From the NCBI GenBank assembly GCA_021817755.1, contig JAKAGC010000326.1, forward strand, positions 1 to 5,519: a DNA stretch of 5,519 nucleotides, given 5' to 3'. The notes under the pieces are model-generated. The model worked only from the letters and a program-made list of their open reading frames with translations. It did no database searches and was not told the origin of the DNA. This document shows positions 1 to 5,519 of this stretch, piece after piece. The translations under genes and the position numbers were made by a program. Within the stretch, counting starts at the first letter, position 1. Every line of letters begins with the position of its first letter. Source of the DNA: Acidobacteriota bacterium. GTDB lineage: Bacteria; Acidobacteriota; Aminicenantia; UBA2199.

Positions 1-17
1 TATAATTTTCAATTTTT

Positions 18-1286
18 CTAATGATGAACCAACTTTCCAGGTGGTAAAATTTTACCAAGCCCTGCCAATATCGCCGAAACTCCTATGATTATGGGTGCGC
101 TTGGGAATGATATAATCGTCAGTAATTGAATCACTACTGCTGCACATCCTATCAGAATAATAATGATAAATGGTTGTTTCCATTCTGGAGAAGAAAAAAT
201 TTTCCATAAGAGAATTGCGATCAGAATGATTAAGGGGATCAAGCCAGTGAAACTATCATAAAATCCAATCGATTTGAGTAGTGAATTCTCAGTCTGAATT
301 GAGTATTTGAATGAATTGTGCCCAATTGATGATAAATAGAAGGGAGATAGAATCATTGCCCAAATAAAAATTATCGGGATGGAATACAAGAAATTGAAGA
401 GAAACAAGCGATTTTTTTCGCGAATACTTTTGTAAAAAATAAAGATTAGAATTGAACTCATCATGGCCCATGCAAAAGTCATAGACAATACGCTGCGTGT
501 TAAGTGAACGGCATAAAATAAAAGCAGGATAAGAGTGATTAAAATTGCACATTTTTTTTTAGTATTTGAAGATGAATTATCGATCGAATGATCAACAAAC
601 CATTTACAAGTGTGATGATCTTTAAAACATCTATAACCGGTGAAAAATTTATGATACAGGAAGTAATGAAAAAATAACCCGGTTGCAAGGATGAGGTGTA
701 ATAGGAAAAATGCACCGGCGTTATTTGGGTTCCCAAAAACAGAGAAGAAAAAAAAGGGCTGCCGAGGCATAAGTGATGATAACCAATTAAACGATTCCCC
801 ATTAATTACAGGCAGGAAAATGCCTATGATTGCGAGTATCGCGGCATCGATTATCATGACCCAGAAAAGAATTTTAACGACTCTGGGTCTATAAAATCCT
901 TGACGTATAATCAAGATGGCGACAAATGGAGGGAAAAAACCGATGAATAATTCTCTGCATGATGTAAAATTCACGGCCCCCGGCAACCCTTTGAAAACAA
1001 CACATAAAAAAAATATCAAACCTGTATATATGATTGGATCTTTTAAAATAATTTTTAATCTTGACATAACCGGAGATGAATCAGTGGAGCGTTTCACCGG
1101 TTTTGTGGGGAGTATCAGGAATATTGCGAAAACCACAAGCGCTATCCAGGGAAACGGATCGAGGTATTGAAGGAGCTCTCCCCCCTTAACCCAGGTCGGA
1201 AAACCCAGAAGAACTCCCACTGCGATTAGTAACACCCCATCAGCGATGTTATTACAACGCCTCAATTCCATCAATTTAACTCCCAT
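18..1286 (-). CDS. O-antigen ligase/polymerase-like (Wzy_C/WaaL-type) polytopic membrane protein
   Basis: The protein has 422 residues and about 12 hydrophobic segments (near 15-30, 46-60, 85-100, 112-127, 137-160, 183-210, 246-262, 266-285, 295-315, 346-361, 372-391 and 395-411). Basic loops (61-84, 128-136, 286-293, 362-371) fit a cytoplasmic N terminus. FGNPNNAGAFF (184-194) matches the FGNPN signature common in O-antigen ligase-family proteins. HLTRS (261-265) puts an arginine at the outer end of segment 7, where WaaL proteins have a conserved arginine. TENS (332-335) in the periplasmic loop before segment 10 resembles the family's conserved Asn region. Family members join or polymerise lipid-linked glycans at the periplasmic face of the inner membrane; the substrate here cannot be told. 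The length is normal for a family member without a C-terminal TPR region. ATG at 1286 is preceded by GGAG seven bases away; ATG at codon 6 also has a GGAG eight bases upstream, so the start is uncertain by five codons. It may be transcribed with, or separately from, the regulator gene 130 bases upstream. Family assignment is fairly good; ligase versus polymerase is undecided. Confidence 0.72.
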   Translation of the reverse strand: MGVKLMELRRCNNIADGVLLIAVGVLLGFPTWVKGGELLQYLDPFPWIALVVFAIFLILPTKPVKRSTDSSPVMSRLKIILKDPIIYTGLIFFLCVVFKGLPGAVNFTSCRELFIGFFPPFVAILIIRQGFYRPRVVKILFWVMIIDAAILAIIGIFLPVINGESFNWLSSLMPRQPFFFFSVFGNPNNAGAFFLLHLILATGLFFHYFLYHKFFTGYRCFKDHHTCKWFVDHSIDNSSSNTKKKCAILITLILLLFYAVHLTRSVLSMTFAWAMMSSILIFIFYKSIREKNRLFLFNFLYSIPIIFIWAMILSPFYLSSIGHNSFKYSIQTENSLLKSIGFYDSFTGLIPLIILIAILLWKIFSSPEWKQPFIIIILIGCAAVVIQLLTIISFPSAPIIIGVSAILAGLGKILPPGKLVHH

Positions 1287-1293
1287 GTAATCT

Positions 1294-1302
1294 CTCCCCC
1301 CC
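1294..1302 (-). promoter_or_regulatory. Ribosome binding site in a G7 run for the ligase-like gene
   Basis: On the minus strand the leader reads GGCGGGGGGGAGAGATTAC and then ATG. The GGAG core (1294-1297) sits seven bases before the ATG at 1286, good Shine-Dalgarno spacing. It is joined to a run of seven G bases (1296-1302), striking in such an AT-rich region. It supports the start at 1286 over the one at codon 6. Confidence 0.6.
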
Positions 1303-1312
1303 GCCTAATAAT

Positions 1313-1340
1313 ATAATATGTTTAGTCGAAAATTTGTTAA
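1313..1340 (-). promoter_or_regulatory. Candidate sigma-70-type promoter of the ligase-like gene
   Basis: On the minus strand TTAACA (1335-1340) is followed after 16 bases by TATTAT (1313-1318). Each hexamer matches five of six consensus positions. Transcription would start near 1306, giving a leader of about 20 bases that contains the GGAG ribosome site. The -35 hexamer overlaps the end of the palindrome at 1336-1359. A perfect TATAAT also occurs at 1344-1349 inside the palindrome but has no good -35 partner. The region is very AT-rich, so chance matches are likely. Confidence 0.35.
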
Positions 1341-1359
1341 AGAATTATAATACTTTAAC
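1336..1359. repeat. 24-bp near-perfect palindrome, possible operator
   Basis: The arms are GTTAAAG and CTTTAAC around the self-complementary core ATTATAAT. Only one symmetric position pair (1343/1352) fails to match. It lies about 50 bases before the ligase-like gene, overlapping the -35 element of its candidate promoter. It could be a binding site for a dimeric regulator or an AT-rich RNA hairpin. As a terminator for the upstream regulator gene it is poor: the stem is almost all A/T and, on that strand, only a short T run follows. Confidence 0.5.
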
Positions 1360-1419
1360 TTTTTATTTTTGATTAAAAAAATGATATCCACAAAGAGAAT
1401 AAAGATTTATAATTCTTTA
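1338..1419. repeat. 13-bp perfect inverted repeat spanning the regulator stop codon and the palindrome
   Basis: TAAAGAATTATAA at 1338-1350 is exactly repeated in inverted orientation at 1407-1419, separated by 56 bases. The second copy includes the TAA stop codon of the regulator gene. In the minus-strand transcript the two could pair into a long-loop stem that competes with folding of the 24-bp palindrome. Because the palindrome is symmetric, the copy at the stop codon also matches its other arm as a direct repeat with one mismatch in 13. The function is unknown. Confidence 0.45.
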
Positions 1420-4233
1420 CTTCTCTTTCTTTTTTTCTTCATTTTTTTTGAATTGCGCGGGAGTCATATTGGTAAATTTTTTGAATGCATTATAAAATGC
1501 CACTTGTGTATTAAATCCGACATCAGATGCAATAAAGGCGATTTTTTGATTTTTGCCGGATGGATTCGACAGTATTTGCTTGGCTTCCTCTACTCTGAAA
1601 TAATTGATATAGTCGGAAAAGCTGTGATTTAGTGTTTCATTAAGCAGTTGGGAAAGCATATGAGGCGATATGGAAAGTTTTTCTGCCAGCCCCTGAAGTG
1701 AAATATCCGGTTCACGAAAGAGTTTCTTCGATTCCATCAAGTAGACCAATTTTTTTATTAGTTCATCTGCAAATTGTGGATTTATTGGAGTTCCTTTATA
1801 TTTAACCTTCTTTTCATTCATTCGTTTTTTGTGAAAATAATAATACATAAATCCTATTCCACAGGAGCTAAGGAGTATAATTATTTTAAATATAAATGTT
1901 TCATAAAAAAAAGGTTTTAGGTTCACAGCAATAGATGCTTTTTCCGGGTTCCACACACCTTCGCTATTGGATGCCATCACATGAAAGGTATAAAGTCCGG
2001 GTGACAAATCCGTGTAATGGGCAATTCGCTCTTTTCCGGGAGGGAGTAAATTCCATTTTTTATCCACACCTTCCATCCTGAATTTAAATTTGATTTTTCC
2101 GGGTGAAAGAAAAGTCGGCGCAGTAAACGAAAACCGTAAGTTTCTTGCACCTTTAAATTCATTTATTCCTGCTTCCGGAAAACAATCTACCTCTGTATCA
2201 TCGAATACAACCGATTCGATTATTGCACTGGGTGTTAATGGATTTACGGTAATTTTATCCGGGCACATAACCGTAATTCCCTTCCGGGTGATTAACCATA
2301 ACTCATTATTCCGTGTTTTTAATGCGGAATGCCTGGAATATTCATTATTGAATTCGAGGCTCTTCAATCCATCCGAAAGGCCAAACGAAGTACATTCCAC
2401 GAATTCTTCCTTTCCATCTGCCATGCGTTCCAGTTGTTTTTTATTGACTCGTAATACGCCACTATCACTCATAATCCAGAAGTTCTGTGCCCTATCTTCG
2501 ATGAATTGATATAAATAGTCCGTTATCATTCCTTCCGAAGTAGTAAAAGAATCTATTTTCCCGTTTTTTAAACGTTTGAATCCTTTTCCGTGAGTCGCAA
2601 ACCAGAAAACCCGGTTCCCAGTTTCGGATGCTTCAACATCCTCATATAAACATGTGACTGGGATATTTAACAGGTAACTCTCCATCTGATTTTGGGATAT
2701 TCCATCCTTTTTTAGAACTCTCACTCCTTTGTTTCCCGCTACCAGGATATTGGATTGGGTATCTTCGTATACATTGTAAATTACTTTCCCTGGGGCATTA
2801 TTTATATCTAATTTTAAAGTCTCGAGTCTGTTATCCCGCCATATCGAAACGCCTCCAAATGTTGCAAACCACATTGTCCCAATGCTGTCTTTAAAGATTG
2901 AAGTTACAATATTATCTCCTAATCCCTCATCTTTTGTATATTGAAGGTATATTTCTTTCTTCTGAATTTTTTTTTTTTGAAAAATTCCTACTCCATTGGT
3001 TCCTATCCATAAATCGCCATTATTGTCTTCTGAAATGGCAGTAATTCCTGTTCCAGTTCCTCCAGGGATAAAAAATGTTTCAACTACCATTCCGTCTCTG
3101 CATCTGTACAATTTTCCATCCCATTCGCCAATCCATGTGTTCCCGTGGCTGTCTTCAAAAAGTGAAATTATCATTTCTTCCTTTACAGGCATTCCTTTCT
3201 CATAAGGGATGAATGGGGTGAATTTCCCGTCTTTTATGCGTTTCAATCCTGATTCATATGTTCCTACCCATATGCTTTTCTCTTGGTCTTCGAGCAAATA
3301 GGTGACTGTTAATCCTTGAAATAATTTTTCGATTGAAACTGTCCCGTCTGATTCACGAATCAAACGATTTAATCCTTTTACAGTACCAACCCATAAGTTT
3401 TTATCACAGTCTTCGAGAATTGACGTAATATAATCGTCCTGTAATCCATCACTTCGAAAATAGATTTGTGATTTGTTTGGAGTAATCCTTATTAAACCGT
3501 GATTGGTACCTATCCAGGTTTCTCCCTCATTATCACGGATCATTGATATAATCAGACGGTTTTCTAATCCCTCAATGTTATAGTTAGTGAAGTTCTCTCC
3601 TTTTAGTAAAAATATACCATTCTCTCGCGTAGCAAAAAGTAAATTATTCTCACTGTTATAAATAATCGAATTAATTTTATTTCCCATCAGGCCTTTGGAT
3701 GAATTAAACGAAATGATCCGGTTTTCAGTTAGGCGGCCCACGTAATTCGTAAAGTAACTGATCCAGATACTTCCATTTTTATCTTCTTCCAATAACCGGA
3801 TACGATCCTTTATTATTCCATTTTTTTCAGTTAAGGTGATTATTTTCCCTGTTTTCGGATTGAAAGAACTCACACCTCCCAGACTTCCAATATATAGTAT
3901 TCCGCTTTTTGTTACAAGTAATGCGTCTGCAATCATTTCTTCGTTTGTATTCGAATCTTGCTTGTAAAAATCCATCTTTTGGAATTTTATTCCGTCATAT
4001 CGAAGCAATCCCTTTGCTGTCGCAATCCATAAATAACCATCTTTTGTCTGGGCAATGGATAAGATTGTATTCGATAATAAACCATCCTGAATATCCCATT
4101 TATCCGTTAGGTACTGAGAAAGATGCTTGGTTGGATCCAGTGAAAATAATGTAATAGATAATAAGATGGAAAGAATAAAAAAAATCTTTACCTTTGCGGG
4201 TATCCCCTGGGAAACTCTTCTTTTTTGTCCCAT
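1417..4233 (-). CDS. Membrane-spanning double-propeller sensor fused to an AraC-type DNA-binding domain
   Basis: This 938-residue protein is probably a ligand-sensing transcription regulator anchored in the inner membrane. A basic N terminus and hydrophobic stretch (15-31) form a signal peptide or anchor. Fourteen Reg_prop-type repeats follow, with cores starting near residues 67, 113, 155, 198, 239, 280, 321, 366, 408, 454, 496, 543, 585 and 645 (for example LWVGTVKGLNRL), the number needed for two seven-bladed beta-propellers. A Y_Y_Y domain spans about 698-771, then a membrane helix at 779-799 and a basic linker. The AraC domain (about 835-930) has a first helix-turn-helix in ISLQGLAEKLSISPHMLSQL and a second in IAFIASDVGFNTQVAFYNAF, followed by the family-typical FTNMTPAQFKK. 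The sensor half matches Bacteroidetes hybrid two-component systems (HTCS), which often sense glycans, but histidine kinase, ATPase and receiver domains are absent: only about 139 residues follow the helix. ATG at 4233 is the only usual start after an in-frame TGA 57 bases upstream; its ribosome site is weak. The ligand and targets are not visible. Confidence 0.9.
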   Translation of the reverse strand: MGQKRRVSQGIPAKVKIFFILSILLSITLFSLDPTKHLSQYLTDKWDIQDGLLSNTILSIAQTKDGYLWIATAKGLLRYDGIKFQKMDFYKQDSNTNEEMIADALLVTKSGILYIGSLGGVSSFNPKTGKIITLTEKNGIIKDRIRLLEEDKNGSIWISYFTNYVGRLTENRIISFNSSKGLMGNKINSIIYNSENNLLFATRENGIFLLKGENFTNYNIEGLENRLIISMIRDNEGETWIGTNHGLIRITPNKSQIYFRSDGLQDDYITSILEDCDKNLWVGTVKGLNRLIRESDGTVSIEKLFQGLTVTYLLEDQEKSIWVGTYESGLKRIKDGKFTPFIPYEKGMPVKEEMIISLFEDSHGNTWIGEWDGKLYRCRDGMVVETFFIPGGTGTGITAISEDNNGDLWIGTNGVGIFQKKKIQKKEIYLQYTKDEGLGDNIVTSIFKDSIGTMWFATFGGVSIWRDNRLETLKLDINNAPGKVIYNVYEDTQSNILVAGNKGVRVLKKDGISQNQMESYLLNIPVTCLYEDVEASETGNRVFWFATHGKGFKRLKNGKIDSFTTSEGMITDYLYQFIEDRAQNFWIMSDSGVLRVNKKQLERMADGKEEFVECTSFGLSDGLKSLEFNNEYSRHSALKTRNNELWLITRKGITVMCPDKITVNPLTPSAIIESVVFDDTEVDCFPEAGINEFKGARNLRFSFTAPTFLSPGKIKFKFRMEGVDKKWNLLPPGKERIAHYTDLSPGLYTFHVMASNSEGVWNPEKASIAVNLKPFFYETFIFKIIILLSSCGIGFMYYYFHKKRMNEKKVKYKGTPINPQFADELIKKLVYLMESKKLFREPDISLQGLAEKLSISPHMLSQLLNETLNHSFSDYINYFRVEEAKQILSNPSGKNQKIAFIASDVGFNTQVAFYNAFKKFTNMTPAQFKKNEEKKKEK
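2967..2978 (-). repeat. A12 homopolymer run inside the regulator coding sequence
   Basis: Twelve T bases on the plus strand give twelve A bases in the coding strand, read as Gln419-Lys-Lys-Lys422 just after the ninth propeller repeat. Reading the downstream bases in the other two frames, loss of one A leads to TAG and gain of one A leads to TGA, each within about 55 bases. A slip would give a protein of about 435-440 residues without the rest of the second propeller, the Y_Y_Y domain, the membrane helix or the DNA-binding domain. In this copy the frame is open. Confidence 0.85.
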
Positions 4234-4262
4234 GTTTCTACTATTTACGATGTGATGTCTAA

Positions 4263-4291
4263 ATAATAAATGAAAAGATATTTTTTTTCAA
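4263..4291 (-). promoter_or_regulatory. Candidate promoter of the regulator gene (proximal)
   Basis: On the minus strand TTGAAA (4286-4291) and TATTAT (4263-4268) are 17 bases apart, each matching five of six sigma-70 consensus bases. The predicted start near 4256 gives a leader of about 20 bases. No strong Shine-Dalgarno sequence precedes the ATG at 4233 (the leader ends TAGTAGAAAC), suggesting modest translation. The low complexity of the region limits confidence. Confidence 0.4.
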
Positions 4292-4293
4292 TA

Positions 4294-4305
4294 TAAATAA
4301 TAAAT
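4294..4305. repeat. 12-bp direct repeat TAAATAATAAAT, distal copy (partner at 4260-4271)
   Basis: TAAATAATAAAT occurs exactly at 4260-4271 and again at 4294-4305, 34 bases apart start to start. The proximal copy covers the -10 of the nearer candidate promoter of the regulator gene, and the distal copy lies just upstream of its -35. AraC-family proteins often bind direct repeats, so an autoregulatory site is possible, but the word is simple A/T sequence and may be chance. Confidence 0.3.
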
Positions 4306-4306
4306 C

Positions 4307-4336
4307 ATTTTAAGTTTGATTTGCTTTTTCTATCAA
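4307..4336 (-). promoter_or_regulatory. Alternative candidate promoter of the regulator gene (distal)
   Basis: On the minus strand TTGATA (4331-4336) and TAAAAT (4307-4312) are separated by 18 bases; both match five of six consensus positions. This would give a leader of roughly 65-70 bases containing the TAAATAATAAAT repeats. It competes with the proximal candidate, and the sequence alone does not decide between them. Confidence 0.3.
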
Positions 4337-4408
4337 CTCTCTAAAATAAACAAATCTAATATAGAAAATATATTACTTTAATTTCGTTTCATCTTTTTAT
4401 TTTAAATT

Positions 4409-4443
4409 ATTGAAGACAAAAATTTAGTAATCTTCGGTTTTTT
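4409..4443 (+). other. Weak stem-loop followed by T6, upstream of the lpdA promoter
   Basis: ATTGAAGA (4409-4416) can pair with TCTTCGGT (4431-4438) using six Watson-Crick and two G-U pairs, with a 14-base loop and a run of six T bases (4438-4443). This is the outline of a rho-independent terminator on the plus strand, but the stem is weak and no plus-strand gene ends before it in the window. It could insulate the lpdA promoter from transcription entering from the left, or be chance. Confidence 0.2.
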
Positions 4444-4451
4444 CTCTCCCG

Positions 4452-4480
4452 TTGACTTAAGCACAATTATTTGTTAAACT
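4452..4480 (+). promoter_or_regulatory. Sigma-70-type promoter of lpdA with extended -10
   Basis: TTGACT (4452-4457) and TAAACT (4475-4480) are exactly 17 bases apart, and TG at 4472-4473 forms an extended -10 (TGTTAAACT). Transcription would start near 4487, leaving about 30 bases of leader that contains the AGGAGG ribosome site. This is the best promoter candidate in the window. Its form argues against a Bacteroidetes host, where a different promoter consensus is used. Confidence 0.55.
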
Positions 4481-4507
4481 GGAAACTATTGAACTCAATC
4501 GAATATT

Positions 4508-4513
4508 AGGAGG
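4508..4513 (+). promoter_or_regulatory. Strong Shine-Dalgarno site AGGAGG of lpdA
   Basis: AGGAGG, followed by T, is a full anti-16S match ending four bases before the ATG at 4518. It fixes the start codon and suggests high translation, in contrast to the weak leader of the divergent regulator gene. Confidence 0.85.
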
Positions 4514-4517
4514 TCAA

Positions 4518-5519
4518 ATGAGTTACGATATTATTTTTATCGGTGGCGGTCCGGCTGGATATGAAGGTGCGATTGCAGCAGGGAAAAAAGGTCTGAAAGT
4601 AGCCTGTGTTGAAATGGATAAACCGGGCGGAACTTGTTTACAGCGTGGCTGCGTTCCCTCTAAAGCATTATTACATACAGTCAAATTCATCAAACAGATA
4701 AAGAATGCTTCTAAAGCAGGCATCGAAGTTGAAAGCTACTCCATCGATCTCGATACGGTTCGAAAACAGAAAGAACGTGTTGTCTCAAAACTAACGAAAG
4801 GTATTGAAACTCTGTTTAAACAATATAATGTGGAATTGATTGTTGGGAAAGGCAAGATTACTGCTCCCGATACGGTTCTCGTTGATGATTCAAAGGAATT
4901 AAAAGCCAAAAATATTGTAATTTGTACTGGTTCTATTCCTGCAGATTTACCCTTTCTTAAAACCGATGGCCAATTCATCGTTAATTCCGATCATACCCTC
5001 GAACTTGCCAACATTCCCGAAAAACTTCTCGTTATCGGTGCAGGTGCTATCGGTCTCGAAATGGGCGTGATTTACAATTACCTCGGATCAACCGTAACTG
5101 TTGCCGAAATAATGGAACATATTACACCAGGAAGCGATACAGAAATAGCAGATATCCTTGAAAATGAAATAAAGAAACAGAAAATAAAAATTCACACAGC
5201 CACTACAGTTACAAACCCTGTCATCGACTCGACTGCGAACACGATTACATTTAATTTCAAGAAAGGCGATAAGGAATGGCAGGATTCATTTAATAAAGTT
5301 CTTCTCTCTGTTGGAAGGAAACCTCTTACATCAGATACCTTCGATCCCTCTCTCGATATTCAGCTCGATAAACGGGGGTTTATTATTGTTAATGAAAACT
5401 TACAAACCAAATATCCCAATATATTTGCATGTGGTGATGTCATCGGACAGCCTCTTCTTGCCCATAAAGCCTCCCATCAGGCTATCGGTATAGTGGATTT
5501 TATCTCCGAATCAAAAAGA
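4518..5519 (+). CDS. lpdA: Dihydrolipoyl dehydrogenase (E3), 5' part, cut by window end
   Basis: The first 334 codons are present and open to the last base; family members have about 450-475 residues, so roughly the last quarter is missing. The enzyme is a cytoplasmic FAD flavoprotein that reoxidises dihydrolipoyl groups on E2 or glycine-cleavage H proteins and reduces NAD+. Visible motifs, in order, are the FAD-binding GGGPAGYEGA (9-18), the redox disulfide in GGTCLQRGCVPSK (Cys40 and Cys45), ICTGSIP (135-141), the NAD-binding GAGAIGLEMG (174-183) with Glu197 at the end of the next strand favouring NAD over NADP, the second FAD motif NIFACGDVIG (301-310) and LLAHKASHQA (313-322). The C-terminal dimerisation domain with the catalytic His-Glu pair would lie beyond the window. 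The start is set by AGGAGG four bases upstream, and a good promoter sits just before it, so it is probably the first gene of its transcript. Other members of this disulfide reductase family are less likely given the E3-like motifs, but the missing C terminus leaves some doubt. Which lipoyl complex it serves is not visible. Confidence 0.9.
   Translation, partial: MSYDIIFIGGGPAGYEGAIAAGKKGLKVACVEMDKPGGTCLQRGCVPSKALLHTVKFIKQIKNASKAGIEVESYSIDLDTVRKQKERVVSKLTKGIETLFKQYNVELIVGKGKITAPDTVLVDDSKELKAKNIVICTGSIPADLPFLKTDGQFIVNSDHTLELANIPEKLLVIGAGAIGLEMGVIYNYLGSTVTVAEIMEHITPGSDTEIADILENEIKKQKIKIHTATTVTNPVIDSTANTITFNFKKGDKEWQDSFNKVLLSVGRKPLTSDTFDPSLDIQLDKRGFIIVNENLQTKYPNIFACGDVIGQPLLAHKASHQAIGIVDFISESKR

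Noticed and set aside
743..760. A8 run (T8 in the coding strand) in the ligase-like gene as a frameshift
   Set aside because: The frame is open through it, encoding four Phe before the FGNPN motif, and the protein reads continuously on both sides.
691..1170. Plus-strand open frames of 67 and 84 codons opposite the ligase-like gene
   Set aside because: They are antisense to hydrophobic segments and conserved motifs of the ligase-like protein, and their translations show no family signal.
1369..1632. An 87-codon plus-strand open frame opposite the 3' end of the regulator gene
   Set aside because: It mirrors the AraC domain coding region; its hydrophobic start comes from the complement of the lysine-rich C terminus.
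2090..2509. A 139-codon plus-strand open frame inside the regulator gene
   Set aside because: It is antisense to the Y_Y_Y and late propeller coding region, shows no recognisable domain, and the opposite frame codes for clear conserved repeats.
1600..4200. Repeats in the regulator gene as a DNA repeat array or CRISPR
   Set aside because: The periodicity is at protein level (propeller repeats of about 40-47 residues). The DNA copies are diverged and have no fixed repeat-spacer pattern.
4234..4517. A small gene, tRNA or riboswitch in the divergent gap
   Set aside because: The 284 bases are very A/T-rich with stops in all frames I checked, no tRNA-like cloverleaf and no conserved aptamer core. 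Only promoters, a short direct repeat and a weak stem were found.
4523..4978. Minus-strand open frames of 66 and 80 codons within lpdA
   Set aside because: They are shadows of the conserved FAD and disulfide coding region.

Overview
The window is AT-rich (roughly 35-40% GC by eye) bacterial DNA with three protein genes and two intergenic gaps of 130 and 284 bases. No RNA gene, CRISPR array, insertion sequence or attachment site was seen. The organism looks Gram-negative: it has an O-antigen ligase/polymerase-like membrane protein and a large regulator whose sensor part should lie in the periplasm. The strong AGGAGG ribosome site and TTGACT/TAAACT promoter ahead of the third gene do not look like Bacteroidetes signals, although the regulator resembles proteins common in that phylum. 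Its C-terminal linker plus AraC region recalls proteins I associate with Aminicenantes/Acidobacteria-like lineages, but this is an impression from memory and the phylum is left open.

Layout. Positions 18-1286 (minus strand) encode a 422-residue protein with about 12 membrane segments of the O-antigen ligase/Wzy type. A gap of 130 bases holds a near-perfect 24-bp palindrome, a 13-bp inverted repeat that reaches into the stop codon of the next gene, and a candidate promoter. Positions 1417-4233 (minus strand) encode a 938-residue membrane-spanning regulator: an N-terminal hydrophobic segment, 14 propeller repeats (two seven-bladed propellers), a Y_Y_Y domain, a membrane helix and a C-terminal AraC-type DNA-binding domain, with no histidine kinase or receiver domain. 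A divergent gap of 284 bases follows, with candidate promoters on both strands. Positions 4518-5519 (plus strand) hold the first 334 codons of a dihydrolipoyl dehydrogenase, cut by the window edge.

How they may work together. The regulator can in principle sense a periplasmic ligand and bind DNA with the same polypeptide. The surface-polysaccharide-type gene 130 bases downstream on the same strand is the nearest candidate target, and the palindrome over its putative promoter is a possible control site. The dihydrolipoyl dehydrogenase is transcribed away from both from its own promoter and is probably metabolically unrelated. The most distinctive observations are the kinase-free double-propeller AraC architecture and a run of 12 A bases inside its coding sequence, where a one-base slip in either direction would end translation soon after and remove the membrane and DNA-binding parts. 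I see no clear evidence for a wholly new multi-gene system.
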